From Clostridia bacterium (lineage in GTDB: Bacteria; Bacillota; Clostridia; Saccharofermentanales; UBA5734), in contig RZZF01000055.1 in NCBI GenBank assembly GCA_009929975.1, positions 1-9,025 of the forward strand: a stretch of DNA of 9,025 nucleotides. The letters are read 5' to 3'. The notes below the pieces were generated by a model. It did no database searches and was not told where the DNA came from. It was given only the letters and a program-made list of their open reading frames with translations. Below, one piece after another: positions 1-9,025 of this stretch (within the stretch, counting starts at the first letter, position 1; each line of letters opens with the position of its first letter). Made by a program: the position numbers and the translations under genes.

Positions 1-2077
<2,077 letters not shown>

Positions 2078-2130
2078 CAGAACAGACAGCCTCCCTTCGG
2101 CCTGACGCGGCCAGTATCATTGACTCTTGT

Positions 2131-2136
2131 ATTGTA
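2131..2136 (-). promoter_or_regulatory. Candidate -10 box for the fruK-lacZ unit
   Basis: Read on the minus strand this is TACAAT, five of six matches to TATAAT, lying 53 bases upstream of the fruK ATG. No strong -35 is present: CTGATG at 18-bp spacing (2155-2160) or ATGACG at 15-bp spacing (2152-2157) are the best available. A poor -35 would fit a promoter that needs an activator, but this is inference. Transcription would begin near 2124. Confidence 0.35.
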
Positions 2137-2181
2137 CCGTAAAAAACAGGCCGTCATCAGGCAAAGCCGTATATGCAGTAA

Positions 2182-2187
2182 TATGAT
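2182..2187 (+). promoter_or_regulatory. Candidate -10 box for the flavoprotein gene
   Basis: TATGAT, five of six matches to the consensus, lies 55 bases upstream of ATG 2243 in an A+T-rich patch (about 2169-2192). I see no convincing -35 at 16-18 bp and no extended -10 TG, so this is a weak call. The 165-base interval 2078-2242 is the only non-coding DNA between two divergent genes and should contain both promoters. Confidence 0.3.
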
Positions 2188-2242
2188 AAAGTAGAACTGA
2201 TTCTGACAGCCATTCAGGCTGAAGACAGATTGGAGTAAAAGC

Positions 2243-3505
2243 ATGGCCCATCACCCGGTCATCGTGGTCGGAGCCGGTGCGTCCGGACTGGCGGCTGCCA
2301 TCGCGGCAGCTCAATATCAAGCGCCTGTGATTGTTCTGGAAAAAGGGCCGAAACCGGCCCGGAAAATCATGGTCAGCGGAGCAGGGCGCTGTAATCTGAC
2401 AAACCAGCAGCCGATGCAGGCGTTCATTGATCATTATTTCGGCCAAGGCCGTTTTCTTTACCCGGCCTTCAATGTCTTTTTTCGTGACCAGCTGCTTGAT
2501 CTGCTGATGCGGGAAGGGGTCGCCACAATCACTGAACCGAACGGGAAAATTTTTCCGGCAAGCGGACGGGCAGCGGATGTTGCCGACGCGCTGGTCCGGC
2601 TTGCGCGCAAGTCCGGCGCTGATATCAGGCTGAATCAAACCGTACTCGCGATCGATCCGGCTGATGATCGGGTTGACGTGCGTCTGCCGGATGGCGTTCT
2701 ATCCGGAGCCGCTGTGATCATGGCCTGCGGCGGACAGAGCTGGCCGGCGACCGGCAGCAGCGGCGACGGGTACCGGATGGCCGCCGGACTTGGACTGGCC
2801 GTTGTGCCGGTCCGGCCCGCGCTGACAGGGCTTCATCTGGCGGTTGACCAGCCTGACGAACTCCAGGGAGTCAGTTGTCCGGACATCAAACTCGAGCTTC
2901 TGCAGGAAAACCGGCGGCTGGGACAAAGCCGCGGTGAATGCGTGCTGACTCATTTCGGCATCTCAGGGCCTGCGGTTCTGCGGGTCTCCCGTGATTGTCC
3001 GCCGGATCTGCGGCAGCAGAGCGGGGTCTCGCTTGAACTCGACTGGCTGCCCGGCCGGACCGCCGTCAGCCTGGAAGAAACGATCCGCCAGGCCTGTGCC
3101 TCTCACGGACGTCGCCAGCTGCGGACACTGCTGTCCGACTGTCTGCCACTGCCCCAGGCACTGATCCGCTGGCTGGCCGTACTGTCAGAACTGCCGGAAA
3201 ATCTGTTGGCGGCCGATACCAGCCGGATACAGATTGACACCGTGGTCAGGATCATGAAGTCGCTCCGGCTGCCGGTCAGTCGAACCAGAGGGTTTCAGGA
3301 CGCGATGGCCACCGCCGGTGGTGTCAGTCTCAGGGAAATTGATCCCAGGACCATGGCCTGCCGCAGACAGCCTCGCCTATTCTTCGCCGGTGAAGTCCTC
3401 GATATCGATGGCGATACCGGCGGCTACAATCTGCAGGCCGCGTTCTCAACCGGCTGGCTCGCAGGCCGTGAAGCAGCCCGGCTGATCCGCTCCCGCCCTG
3501 TTTAA
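2243..3505 (+). CDS. HI0933/YhiN-family FAD-dependent oxidoreductase
   Basis: Flavoprotein of 420 residues in the HI0933-like (YhiN/BaiN) family, often annotated as an aminoacetone oxidase-like or NAD(P)/FAD-dependent oxidoreductase; the true substrate of most members is not known. The FAD-binding Rossmann motif VIVVGAGASGLAAA is at residues 6-19, with the ribose-binding Glu33 ending the second strand. Family blocks follow in order: KIMVSGAGRCNLTN (41-54), EPNGKIFPASGRA (98-110), MACGGQSWPATGSSGDGY (160-177), THFGISGPAVLRVSR (236-250), and the C-terminal FAD loop FAGEVLDIDGDTGGYNLQAA (381-400). Length is typical for the family and nothing is missing. It has no signal peptide or membrane segment. 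ATG 2243 is supported by GGAG at 2232-2235 with 7-base spacing and by the Rossmann strand beginning straight away. It stands alone: the gene upstream is divergent and the one downstream has its own promoter, so context does not reveal a pathway. Confidence 0.92.
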   Translation: MAHHPVIVVGAGASGLAAAIAAAQYQAPVIVLEKGPKPARKIMVSGAGRCNLTNQQPMQAFIDHYFGQGRFLYPAFNVFFRDQLLDLLMREGVATITEPNGKIFPASGRAADVADALVRLARKSGADIRLNQTVLAIDPADDRVDVRLPDGVLSGAAVIMACGGQSWPATGSSGDGYRMAAGLGLAVVPVRPALTGLHLAVDQPDELQGVSCPDIKLELLQENRRLGQSRGECVLTHFGISGPAVLRVSRDCPPDLRQQSGVSLELDWLPGRTAVSLEETIRQACASHGRRQLRTLLSDCLPLPQALIRWLAVLSELPENLLAADTSRIQIDTVVRIMKSLRLPVSRTRGFQDAMATAGGVSLREIDPRTMACRRQPRLFFAGEVLDIDGDTGGYNLQAAFSTGWLAGREAARLIRSRPV

Positions 3506-3518
3506 ATGGCGCATTTCC

Positions 3519-3535
3519 GGCCGATCGAATCGGCC
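3519..3535. terminator. Perfect 7-bp hairpin after the flavoprotein gene
   Basis: GGCCGAT, loop CGA, ATCGGCC: a perfect inverted repeat beginning 14 bases after the flavoprotein stop codon. The position fits a terminator or a 3'-end stabilising hairpin, but no run of T follows directly (next bases CCTGCAACC), so intrinsic termination would be weak. A regulator binding site is an alternative. Confidence 0.35.
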
Positions 3536-3543
3536 CCTGCAAC

Positions 3544-3583
3544 CGGTTTCTTGATTTATACCGCGGTTTCTTTTATAATACAG
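3544..3583 (+). repeat. 20-bp imperfect tandem repeat spanning the promoter
   Basis: Two adjoining 20-base units, 3544-3563 and 3564-3583, agree at 15 of 20 positions and share an exact CGGTTTCTT at their starts (3544-3552 and 3564-3572). The first copy runs into the -35 hexamer and the second contains the whole -10 hexamer. A 20-base period is close to two helical turns, so both copies face the same side of the DNA. It may be a regulator site or simply a small local duplication. Confidence 0.6.
3551..3579 (+). promoter_or_regulatory. Sigma-70/SigA-type promoter for the M23-PBP unit
   Basis: TTGATT at 3551-3556 (four of six matches to TTGACA) and a perfect TATAAT at 3574-3579 are separated by exactly 17 bp. 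Transcription would start near 3586 and give a short leader of about 27 bases before ATG 3613. This is the clearest promoter in the window. Its presence argues that the M23 gene is not dependent on read-through from the flavoprotein gene. Confidence 0.75.
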
Positions 3584-3612
3584 ATCGCGTATTCGCATTG
3601 AGAGGAGTCTAC

Positions 3613-4569
3613 ATGTCCAAACGTGGCCAGCCGCTGTTTCAGCCGGTCCGACATCTGGTATCCCGCATAACCAGCCATCCTGGCGCAAGCCGACTGACAG
3701 CCCTGTTTCTGTTGATCACGGTTGTTCTTGTCGCGTTATCGGTCGGTTATGTCATCGGAACCCGCGACACACAGACCGACGCGGCCGTCATGCGACAGGG
3801 AACAGCCTCAGCGCTTTCCGCTCATATCGCGTCTCAGGACGACCTCTGCAATACGATTGAACGATCTGAGCTGGAACGGGCGCTTTCCCAGGAAAAAGCA
3901 CTCAGCCAGGTCTTGAACGAGTCACTGGAAGCCCAGCAAAACGCACTGCTGCAGCAGCAGTCTGAGATGAACAGTCTGGAGGACCGGATTCTCAGCGCAT
4001 TGATGAAAAACTATGAATCACAGTTGATTTCCCGTTCCAGCGGCACCGTAGATAATTACCGTCAGGAAGCTGAAGAACTGATCGATCTGAAAAAACGGCT
4101 CAATCAGTTTGAGGCATCAGAAGATGCCGCCGAAGTGGATCTGGCCGACTACCGGCAGTCTCTGGACAACAGGCTGGATCGCATTCCGACCCGTTGGCCT
4201 GTCTACGGCCGGATCAGTAGCGGCTTCGGCAACCGGACACATCCGGTCTACCACCGTCCGGATTTTCACCCGGCCATTGATATCGTGGCCGATCGTGGCA
4301 CATCCATCCGCGCGACAGCGACGGGCTATGTCGCCGAGGCATCTTCAGATTCATCCAGAGGCCGGTACCTGATCATCGATCACGGCAACGGCTTCAAAAC
4401 CGTTTTCATGCACTGCAGCTCGCTGAAAGTCTCATCAGGACAGACCGTCGAAAAAGGCCAGGTCATCGCGACTGTCGGCAGCACCGGGACATCAACCGGC
4501 CCGCATCTACATTATGAAATCCATCTTTATGGCCAGCCGGTGAATCCTGTCCGTTTTATCCTTGAATAG
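3613..4569 (+). CDS. Membrane-anchored M23 (LytM-domain) metallopeptidase with coiled coil
   Basis: Predicted extracytoplasmic peptidoglycan endopeptidase of 318 residues. Domains in order: a short basic cytoplasmic start (1-27); one transmembrane segment (about 28-49, LTALFLLITVVLVALSVGYV); a polar, Gln/Glu/Leu-rich stretch likely to be coiled coil (about 75-190); and a C-terminal peptidase M23 domain (about 197-316). The catalytic set appears complete: FHPAID supplies zinc ligands His219 and Asp223, VFMHC gives His267, and HLHYE gives His298 and zinc ligand His300. M23 enzymes cleave peptide cross-bridges or stem peptides, so an active hydrolase is predicted, unlike degenerate EnvC-type activators. 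The chosen start ATG 3613 has GAGGAG at 3602-3607, 5 bases upstream; a TTG at 3598 in the same frame lies before that site and is unlikely. It is followed 61 bases later by a class A PBP gene, suggesting synthesis and hydrolysis of the wall are coexpressed. Confidence 0.9.
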   Translation: MSKRGQPLFQPVRHLVSRITSHPGASRLTALFLLITVVLVALSVGYVIGTRDTQTDAAVMRQGTASALSAHIASQDDLCNTIERSELERALSQEKALSQVLNESLEAQQNALLQQQSEMNSLEDRILSALMKNYESQLISRSSGTVDNYRQEAEELIDLKKRLNQFEASEDAAEVDLADYRQSLDNRLDRIPTRWPVYGRISSGFGNRTHPVYHRPDFHPAIDIVADRGTSIRATATGYVAEASSDSSRGRYLIIDHGNGFKTVFMHCSSLKVSSGQTVEKGQVIATVGSTGTSTGPHLHYEIHLYGQPVNPVRFILE

Positions 4570-4590
4570 TCACGGCAGTGGCACAGCTGT

Positions 4591-4614
4591 CAGTCTGACC
4601 ATTCAGTTCTGACC
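4591..4614 (+). repeat. Short direct repeat in the M23-PBP intergenic gap
   Basis: CAGTCTGACC (4591-4600) and CAGTTCTGACC (4604-4614) are near-identical copies three bases apart. In RNA, CACGGCAG at 4571-4578 could pair with CTGACCGTG at 4609-4617 (one bulged A), closing a long loop whose 3' arm ends at the first base of the PBP ribosome binding site GGAGG (4617-4621). A role in setting PBP translation is possible but unproven. Confidence 0.35.
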
Positions 4615-4630
4615 GTGGAGGTTCAGTATC

Positions 4631-6943
4631 GTGGCAGATAAAAAGAGATCCTACGCACCGACACCGCGGCGTCGATCCAGTTCCGTTGTCCGACGTGAGT
4701 TCCGCCGCCGGGTCAGTGGAAAACCGACGAGCGACCGGACAGCCTGGTCGATCACGCGCTATGCGGGGCGTACGCTTGGCCGGGTCATCTCATTGACCCT
4801 CATTATCCTGCTGATCGCCGCGTTTCTCATTGGCGGCATTGGCGGAGGAATGCTGGTCGGCTATATTCTGACCGCGGAGCCCGTTGCGACTGATCATATC
4901 CGCAATACCAATGAAACGACCCGGATCGTTGACGCGAACGGCAGCGAGATCGCGATTCTGACCGGCAGTCAGAATATCAATCGTGAATATATCTCTCTGG
5001 CCAGGGTTCGTGATACGCATCTGATTGACGCGTTCATGGCGATTGAAGACGAACGCTATGAAGACCATATCGGCATCGACCCGCGCCGGATCGGCAGTGC
5101 AGTGCTCAGCATGCTGGTCAATGGCGGAACACCGACGCATGGCGGATCGACCATCACACAGCAGACTGTCAAGCTGATCTCCGGTGAGAGTCAACGCTCC
5201 GCGCAGCGCAAAATCCAGGAATGGTACAATGCCGTCCGCCTTGAACAGGAAAAAAGCAAGGACGAAATCCTCGAGCTGTATCTGAATCTTGTTCCGATGG
5301 GCAACAGTTATGTCGGGATCCAGGCGGCAGCACAGGCATATTTCGCGAAAGACGCCGCCGATCTCAGTTTGGCCGAATGTGCTTTTCTGGCCGGAGTCCC
5401 CAATCGTCCTTCAACGTATAACCCGCTGACAGAGACCGGCCGGCGCAACGCGCTGCGCCGCATGCGCATCGTTCTCGGTAAAATGCATGAGCTGGAGATG
5501 ATCAGCGATGAGGCCTATCAGGACGCGCTTAATACCGAACTGGTTTTCCGCCAGACACCACAGGAAGTGTCCGCGACACAGGTCAATTCCTATTTTGTCG
5601 ACTATGTCATCAAACAGGTTCAGAACGATCTGATGGAACGGCGCGGTTATACTGAGCAGATGGCGTCGATCGCGGTTTACAACTACGGACTGCGGATTGA
5701 GACCACCATGGACCAGAAAGTCCAGTCTGAAATTGAGAAAACTTTCCTGGATCAGAGCCTGTTCGCGACGGATCCGGCGGCGCTGGCGGATTATCCGGAG
5801 CGGCCGAATGGCAGCATCGCGATCATCGACAATTTGAATAATCCCGGACAGATCAAAGGGCTGGTCGGCGGGTATGGCAGGAAAGAGGGCAATCTGGTTC
5901 TGAACCGGGCCGTCGATTCCAAACGCCAGCCCGGATCCAGCATCAAGCCGCTGGTGGTCTATGGCCCTTCACTCGATACCGGCCGCATTACGCCGGCTTC
6001 GATATTCACGGATATGGCCATGTATCTCGACCCGGATAACCCGACAACACCGTATCCGAAAAATTCCTACACGGGCTTTCGCGGCAATATGACCGTCTAT
6101 GAAGCTTTAGTCCGCTCTGTCAATACCATCGCTGCCCATATCTATGTGAATGTCATCGGCAATGAAACCGCTTTGCAGTATGTCGATGATGTCGGAATTA
6201 CCCTGGGCGCGATGGATGTCAACGCGTCGGTCGCACTCGGCGGCCTGACCTATGGTGTCTCAACGCTGGAAATGGCCGGTGCCTACTCGACATTCGCGAA
6301 TGATGGGTTGTTCACTGAACCATACGCCTACACCCGTGTCCTGGACATTGAGGGACGTATTCTGCTGGAAAACCGGCCGGTCTTCAAGCAGGTCTATAAA
6401 CCGGAAACCGCTTTTGTCATCTCCCATATTCTCGAGGATGTCATAAAATCCCCGATGGGCACCGCGCGCAGGCTGACGGAAGCGGCGGCCAGTGAAACCA
6501 GTTTTGCCGGCAAGACCGGTACCACCAACGATAACCGTGACAAATGGTTCTGCGGCTATTCACCGTATTACACAGCAGCTGTCTGGTATGGCTATGACAA
6601 CCGGCTCGGACCGATTTCGGTACCATCAGACGACAGCCAGAACGCGATGCGAATCTGGCAGGATGCCATGATGCGAATTCATCAAGGACTTGAACCCCTG
6701 CAGTTTGAACGTCCGGAATCGGTTGAATCGAAAACGATCTGTACCGTCTCCGGCCAGATCGCCACTGAATATTGTCCGACCAGACGGACCGAATATTTTA
6801 TTCCCGGTGTTGTCATGAATCCCTCGGATTCCTGTGCGCTTCACAAACCTGAGCCGACACCGGCACCGACGCCGGTAGTCAGTGAAACGGATCCAGCAGC
6901 GGGTGGCGGGGAAAATAACGCTCCGGATCAGCCGGCCGGCTGA
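4631..6943 (+). CDS. Bifunctional class A penicillin-binding protein (PBP1a-type glycosyltransferase/transpeptidase)
   Basis: Peptidoglycan synthase of 770 residues that polymerises lipid II and cross-links stem peptides outside the membrane. It has a very basic cytoplasmic tail (1-50) and a membrane anchor (about 53-82). The GT51 domain (about 105-290) shows IEDERYEDHIGID (138-150; Glu139 the likely catalytic base, Tyr143 in place of the usual Phe), HGGSTITQQ (170-178), RKIQEWYNAVRLEQ (193-206) and DEILELYLN (211-219). The transpeptidase domain (about 390-690) shows all three active-site motifs: SSIK with nucleophile Ser436, SVN (496-498) and KTGT (628-631). The tail carries Cys704, Cys715 and Cys735, a pattern I recall from Clostridial homologues, then a Pro/Thr/Gly-rich end. 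It starts with GTG 4631, with GGAGG at 4617-4621 nine bases upstream. It is probably cotranscribed with the M23 gene. Its last 16 bases overlap the convergent proB gene inside a palindrome. Often named pbpA, ponA or mrcA; I leave the symbol open. Confidence 0.96.
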   Translation: MADKKRSYAPTPRRRSSSVVRREFRRRVSGKPTSDRTAWSITRYAGRTLGRVISLTLIILLIAAFLIGGIGGGMLVGYILTAEPVATDHIRNTNETTRIVDANGSEIAILTGSQNINREYISLARVRDTHLIDAFMAIEDERYEDHIGIDPRRIGSAVLSMLVNGGTPTHGGSTITQQTVKLISGESQRSAQRKIQEWYNAVRLEQEKSKDEILELYLNLVPMGNSYVGIQAAAQAYFAKDAADLSLAECAFLAGVPNRPSTYNPLTETGRRNALRRMRIVLGKMHELEMISDEAYQDALNTELVFRQTPQEVSATQVNSYFVDYVIKQVQNDLMERRGYTEQMASIAVYNYGLRIETTMDQKVQSEIEKTFLDQSLFATDPAALADYPERPNGSIAIIDNLNNPGQIKGLVGGYGRKEGNLVLNRAVDSKRQPGSSIKPLVVYGPSLDTGRITPASIFTDMAMYLDPDNPTTPYPKNSYTGFRGNMTVYEALVRSVNTIAAHIYVNVIGNETALQYVDDVGITLGAMDVNASVALGGLTYGVSTLEMAGAYSTFANDGLFTEPYAYTRVLDIEGRILLENRPVFKQVYKPETAFVISHILEDVIKSPMGTARRLTEAAASETSFAGKTGTTNDNRDKWFCGYSPYYTAAVWYGYDNRLGPISVPSDDSQNAMRIWQDAMMRIHQGLEPLQFERPESVESKTICTVSGQIATEYCPTRRTEYFIPGVVMNPSDSCALHKPEPTPAPTPVVSETDPAAGGGENNAPDQPAG

Positions 6944-6947
6944 TCCG
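6924..6947. terminator. Perfect 24-bp palindrome at the convergent ends of the PBP and proB genes
   Basis: Each half is CGGATCAGCCGG or its reverse complement, with the centre between 6935 and 6936. As RNA it folds into a 10-bp stem with a GGCC loop on either strand, so it could act as a shared bidirectional terminator or 3'-end barrier. It contains both stop codons: PBP TGA at 6941-6943 and proB TGA at 6930-6928. There is no T run on the plus side; on the minus side a loose TTATTTT follows five bases after the stem. Termination is therefore inferred from position and stem strength only. Confidence 0.6.
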
Positions 6948-7770
6948 CCTGAAACCAGGTTCCAACCACATCCCCCTCCAGAATCTGATCGACCATGCGT
7001 ACCGTCGATCCGTTGGCGATGACGGTATCCAGCCCGGCTGCTGTCGCGATTTTCGCGGCCAGGATCTTACTGTGCATGCCTCCGGTTCCACGCAGACTGC
7101 CGGCCCCGCCGGCGGCCTGTTCGATTTCATCGGTTATTTCGGAAACCGTGGCGATCAGGCAGGCGTCCTGGCTGATCCGCGGATCGACTGTATATAGTCC
7201 GTCGATATCTGAAAGAATGATCAGAAGATCCGCCTGCAGATGCACCGCGACGATCGCCGACAACGCGTCGTTGTCGCCGAAGGTTCCGTTGTGATAGATC
7301 TCACGGGTTGAGACGGTGTCATTCTCATTGACGATCGGGACAATCTCCCGCTCCAGCAGCGCTTCAAACGTATTGCAGATATTCACACGGGTCACTTCAT
7401 CATCAATATCATCACGAGTCAGGAGAATCTGGGCGACCGCGTAGTGATAATCAGAAAAGAACCGGCTGTACATATTCATCAGTTCGCATTGCCCGACAGC
7501 GGCGATGGCCTGCTTTTCCCGGATCAACTGCGGTTTCTGCTGCAGCCGGAGGCGGCCGACACCGACACCGATCGCACCTGACGACACCAGAATGATCTCT
7601 CGTCCCCGGTTCATCTGCTCAGCGACACTGCGGCAGATCCTGTCCATATTACCCAGATTGAACCGGCCATTATCATGGGTGATTGTTGATGTTCCGACCT
7701 TGACCACGACACGGCGGGCCCTGGTCAGCCGGCTGCGTATTTCCGGCTTGATAACGCATTCATCGGCCAT
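6928..7770 (-). CDS. proB: Glutamate 5-kinase, short form without PUA domain
   Basis: Catalyses the ATP-dependent phosphorylation of L-glutamate to glutamyl 5-phosphate, the first step of proline synthesis, in the cytoplasm. The amino acid kinase fold is complete: VVVKVGTSTITH (21-32) with Lys24, LVSSGAIGVGVGRL (61-74), IVNENDTVS (146-154), FGDNDALSA (164-172), SDIDGLYT (187-194) and GTGGMHSKILAA (228-239). The protein stops at 280 residues, just after this domain, whereas forms such as E. coli ProB carry a PUA domain of roughly 100 further residues. The absence is not a visible frameshift, since the stop sits in the designed-looking shared palindrome. I prefer ATG 7770 because GGAGG lies at 7782-7786 (spacing 11) and family members start near this point; ATG 7788 in the same frame would add six residues, start 3 bases after the lon stop and need translational coupling. 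No proA (the next enzyme) is visible nearby. It is probably cotranscribed with lon. Confidence 0.94.
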   Translation of the reverse strand: MADECVIKPEIRSRLTRARRVVVKVGTSTITHDNGRFNLGNMDRICRSVAEQMNRGREIILVSSGAIGVGVGRLRLQQKPQLIREKQAIAAVGQCELMNMYSRFFSDYHYAVAQILLTRDDIDDEVTRVNICNTFEALLEREIVPIVNENDTVSTREIYHNGTFGDNDALSAIVAVHLQADLLIILSDIDGLYTVDPRISQDACLIATVSEITDEIEQAAGGAGSLRGTGGMHSKILAAKIATAAGLDTVIANGSTVRMVDQILEGDVVGTWFQADQPAG

Positions 7771-7791
7771 GTGATTCTCATCCTCCATTAA

Positions 7792-9025
7792 TCAGAGCAG
7801 TGCCTGCGCCAGCACATCGTCCATCGCCGTCACAAAGGATAGTTTGACTTTGGAGAGGACTGTTGCCGGAATATCGGCGGCATCACGTCGATTATCTTCC
7901 GGAACCAGAACCATGTCAATGCCCGCGCGACTGGCCGCGATTACTTTTTCCTTCAGCCCGCCGATCGGCAGGACGCGGCCGCGCAGGGTAATCTCTCCGG
8001 TCATCGCCAGCTGGGGCCGAACCGGACGGCCGCTGAGGGCCGAGGCCAGCGCGGTCGCCAGAGTGATCCCGGCTGAAGGGCCGTCCTTGGGTGTCGCGCC
8101 TTCTGGAACATGGATATGGATATCCAGTTTGTTCGCGAAGTCTTCCGGCAGCTTCAGTAAATCCGCCTGAGACCGGATATAGGTCATGGCAGCGCGGGCT
8201 GATTCCTTCATCACGTCTCCCAGCTGGCCGGTCAGCTCGAGTTTGCCGCTGCCAGGCATCACATTAACCTCAATATTCAAGGTATCACCGCCCGCCCAGG
8301 TCCAGGCCAGCCCCGTCGCGACACCAATCTGGGCCTCACGTTCGGCCATTTCAAACCGGAAGCGGCGACGGCCGATCAGGTCTTCAAGATCATTGACGCC
8401 GACACGGACTTCACTCTGCTCCTGTTCCGTCATCAGCATCGCCGCCCGGCGGCAGACATGGGCCAGTTCCCGTTCCAGCTGGCGCACACCGGCTTCACGC
8501 GTATAACCGCTGATCAGGGATCTGATCGCGGCGCGGCTGATTTTGAGATTCTGAGGCGACAGCGCGTTCTGGCGAATCTGCTCAGGAAGCAAGTGGCGCC
8601 GGGCAATCTCAACCTTCTCCTCCTCTGTATATCCGGAAATATGGACAACCTCCATCCGGTCAAGCAGAGCCTGGGGAATGGTCTCCGTTGTGTTTGCGGT
8701 TGTGATGAACAGAACATGTGACAAATCATAGGGAATTTCCAGGTAATGGTCACGAAACGCGAAATTCTGCTCCGGGTCAAGGACTTCCAGGAGCGCTGAT
8801 GATGGATCGCCCCGGAAGTCACTGCCCAGCTTATCAATTTCGTCGAGCAGGATCAGCGGATTATCGCTGCCTGTCTGGCGGATGGCATTGATGATCCGTC
8901 CCGGCATGGCCCCGACATAGGTCCGGCGGTGGCCGCGGATTTCCGCTTCATCTCTCACACCACCGAGCGACATGCGCGTATAGCGCCGTCCTGTCGCTTC
9001 CGCAACCGACCGGGCAATCGACGTC
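7792..9025 (-). CDS. lon: ATP-dependent Lon protease, C-terminal 410 residues (5' part beyond right edge)
   Basis: LonA-type AAA+ serine protease that unfolds and degrades damaged and regulatory proteins in the cytoplasm. The frame is open to the edge; the first readable residues, [17 protein letters not shown], are those that directly follow the Walker A Gly-Lys in Lon, so the substrate-binding N domain and most of the P-loop lie outside. Visible are [20 protein letters not shown], the Walker B block [18 protein letters not shown], sensor-1 region FITTANT, the small AAA+ lid, and the complete protease domain. The catalytic dyad is present: Ser in PKDGPSAG (codon 8076-8074) and Lys in GLKEKVIAA (codon 7947-7945), 43 residues apart as between Ser679 and Lys722 in E. 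coli Lon. An internal ATG at 8973 is not the start because homology continues upstream. proB follows closely. In many Firmicutes lon is followed by the GTPase gene ysxC instead. Confidence 0.96.
   Translation of the reverse strand, partial: TSIARSVAEATGRRYTRMSLGGVRDEAEIRGHRRTYVGAMPGRIINAIRQTGSDNPLILLDEIDKLGSDFRGDPSSALLEVLDPEQNFAFRDHYLEIPYDLSHVLFITTANTTETIPQALLDRMEVVHISGYTEEEKVEIARRHLLPEQIRQNALSPQNLKISRAAIRSLISGYTREAGVRQLERELAHVCRRAAMLMTEQEQSEVRVGVNDLEDLIGRRRFRFEMAEREAQIGVATGLAWTWAGGDTLNIEVNVMPGSGKLELTGQLGDVMKESARAAMTYIRSQADLLKLPEDFANKLDIHIHVPEGATPKDGPSAGITLATALASALSGRPVRPQLAMTGEITLRGRVLPIGGLKEKVIAASRAGIDMVLVPEDNRRDAADIPATVLSKVKLSFVTAMDDVLAQALL

Noticed and set aside
3598..3612. TTG at 3598 as start of the M23 gene.
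   Set aside because: It lies ahead of the GAGGAG ribosome binding site that serves ATG 3613, and the added residues overlap that site.
6740..6836. Three cysteines (704, 715, 735) in the extracytoplasmic tail of the PBP as a possible novel metal or disulfide module.
   Set aside because: I recall the same Cys-x10-Cys pattern and following Cys in other Clostridial PBP1a-type proteins, so it looks like a family feature.
7505..8721. Plus-strand open frames opposite proB and lon.
   Set aside because: They are Arg/Ser/Pro-rich shadows of well-conserved genes on the other strand.
8971..8973. ATG at 8973 as the start of a short lon or a standalone AAA+ protease.
   Set aside because: The frame stays open to the window edge and the upstream residues match the region just after Lon Walker A, so the gene is cut by the window, not short.

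Overview
This window looks like a stretch of ordinary chromosome from a moderately G+C-rich bacterium, most likely a member of the Bacillota (Clostridia-like). The assignment is inferred from the Firmicute style of several proteins: a FruK-like kinase with the long conserved N-terminal block, an HI0933-family flavoprotein, and a class A penicillin-binding protein whose cysteine-containing tail runs into a Pro-rich end. Strong GGAGG-type ribosome binding sites precede most genes. No marker gene fixes the species. I see no mobile element, CRISPR array, tRNA or rRNA.

Layout: (1) Positions 1-2077, minus strand: a two-gene unit, a 1-phosphofructokinase-like sugar-phosphate kinase followed 16 bases later by a LacZ-type GH2 beta-galactosidase that runs off the left edge. 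(2) 2078-2242: a divergent promoter region. (3) 2243-3505, plus strand: an HI0933/YhiN-type FAD-dependent oxidoreductase. (4) 3506-3612: a hairpin and a good sigma-70-type promoter built inside a 20-bp imperfect tandem repeat. (5) 3613-6943, plus strand: a membrane-anchored M23 (LytM) endopeptidase and a bifunctional class A PBP, a likely cell-wall unit pairing a hydrolase with a synthase. (6) 6928-9025, minus strand: lon (5' part missing) followed by proB, a glutamate 5-kinase without a PUA domain. The PBP and proB genes converge and overlap by 16 bases inside a perfect 24-bp palindrome, so both proteins end in the same residues, Asp-Gln-Pro-Ala-Gly.

Functionally the window combines carbohydrate use (beta-galactoside hydrolysis, sugar-phosphate phosphorylation), peptidoglycan growth and remodelling, protein quality control and the first step of proline synthesis. 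I found no new multi-gene system. The most distinctive items are the palindromic shared gene end, the tandem-repeat promoter, the lon-proB linkage and a high local density of GATC sites.
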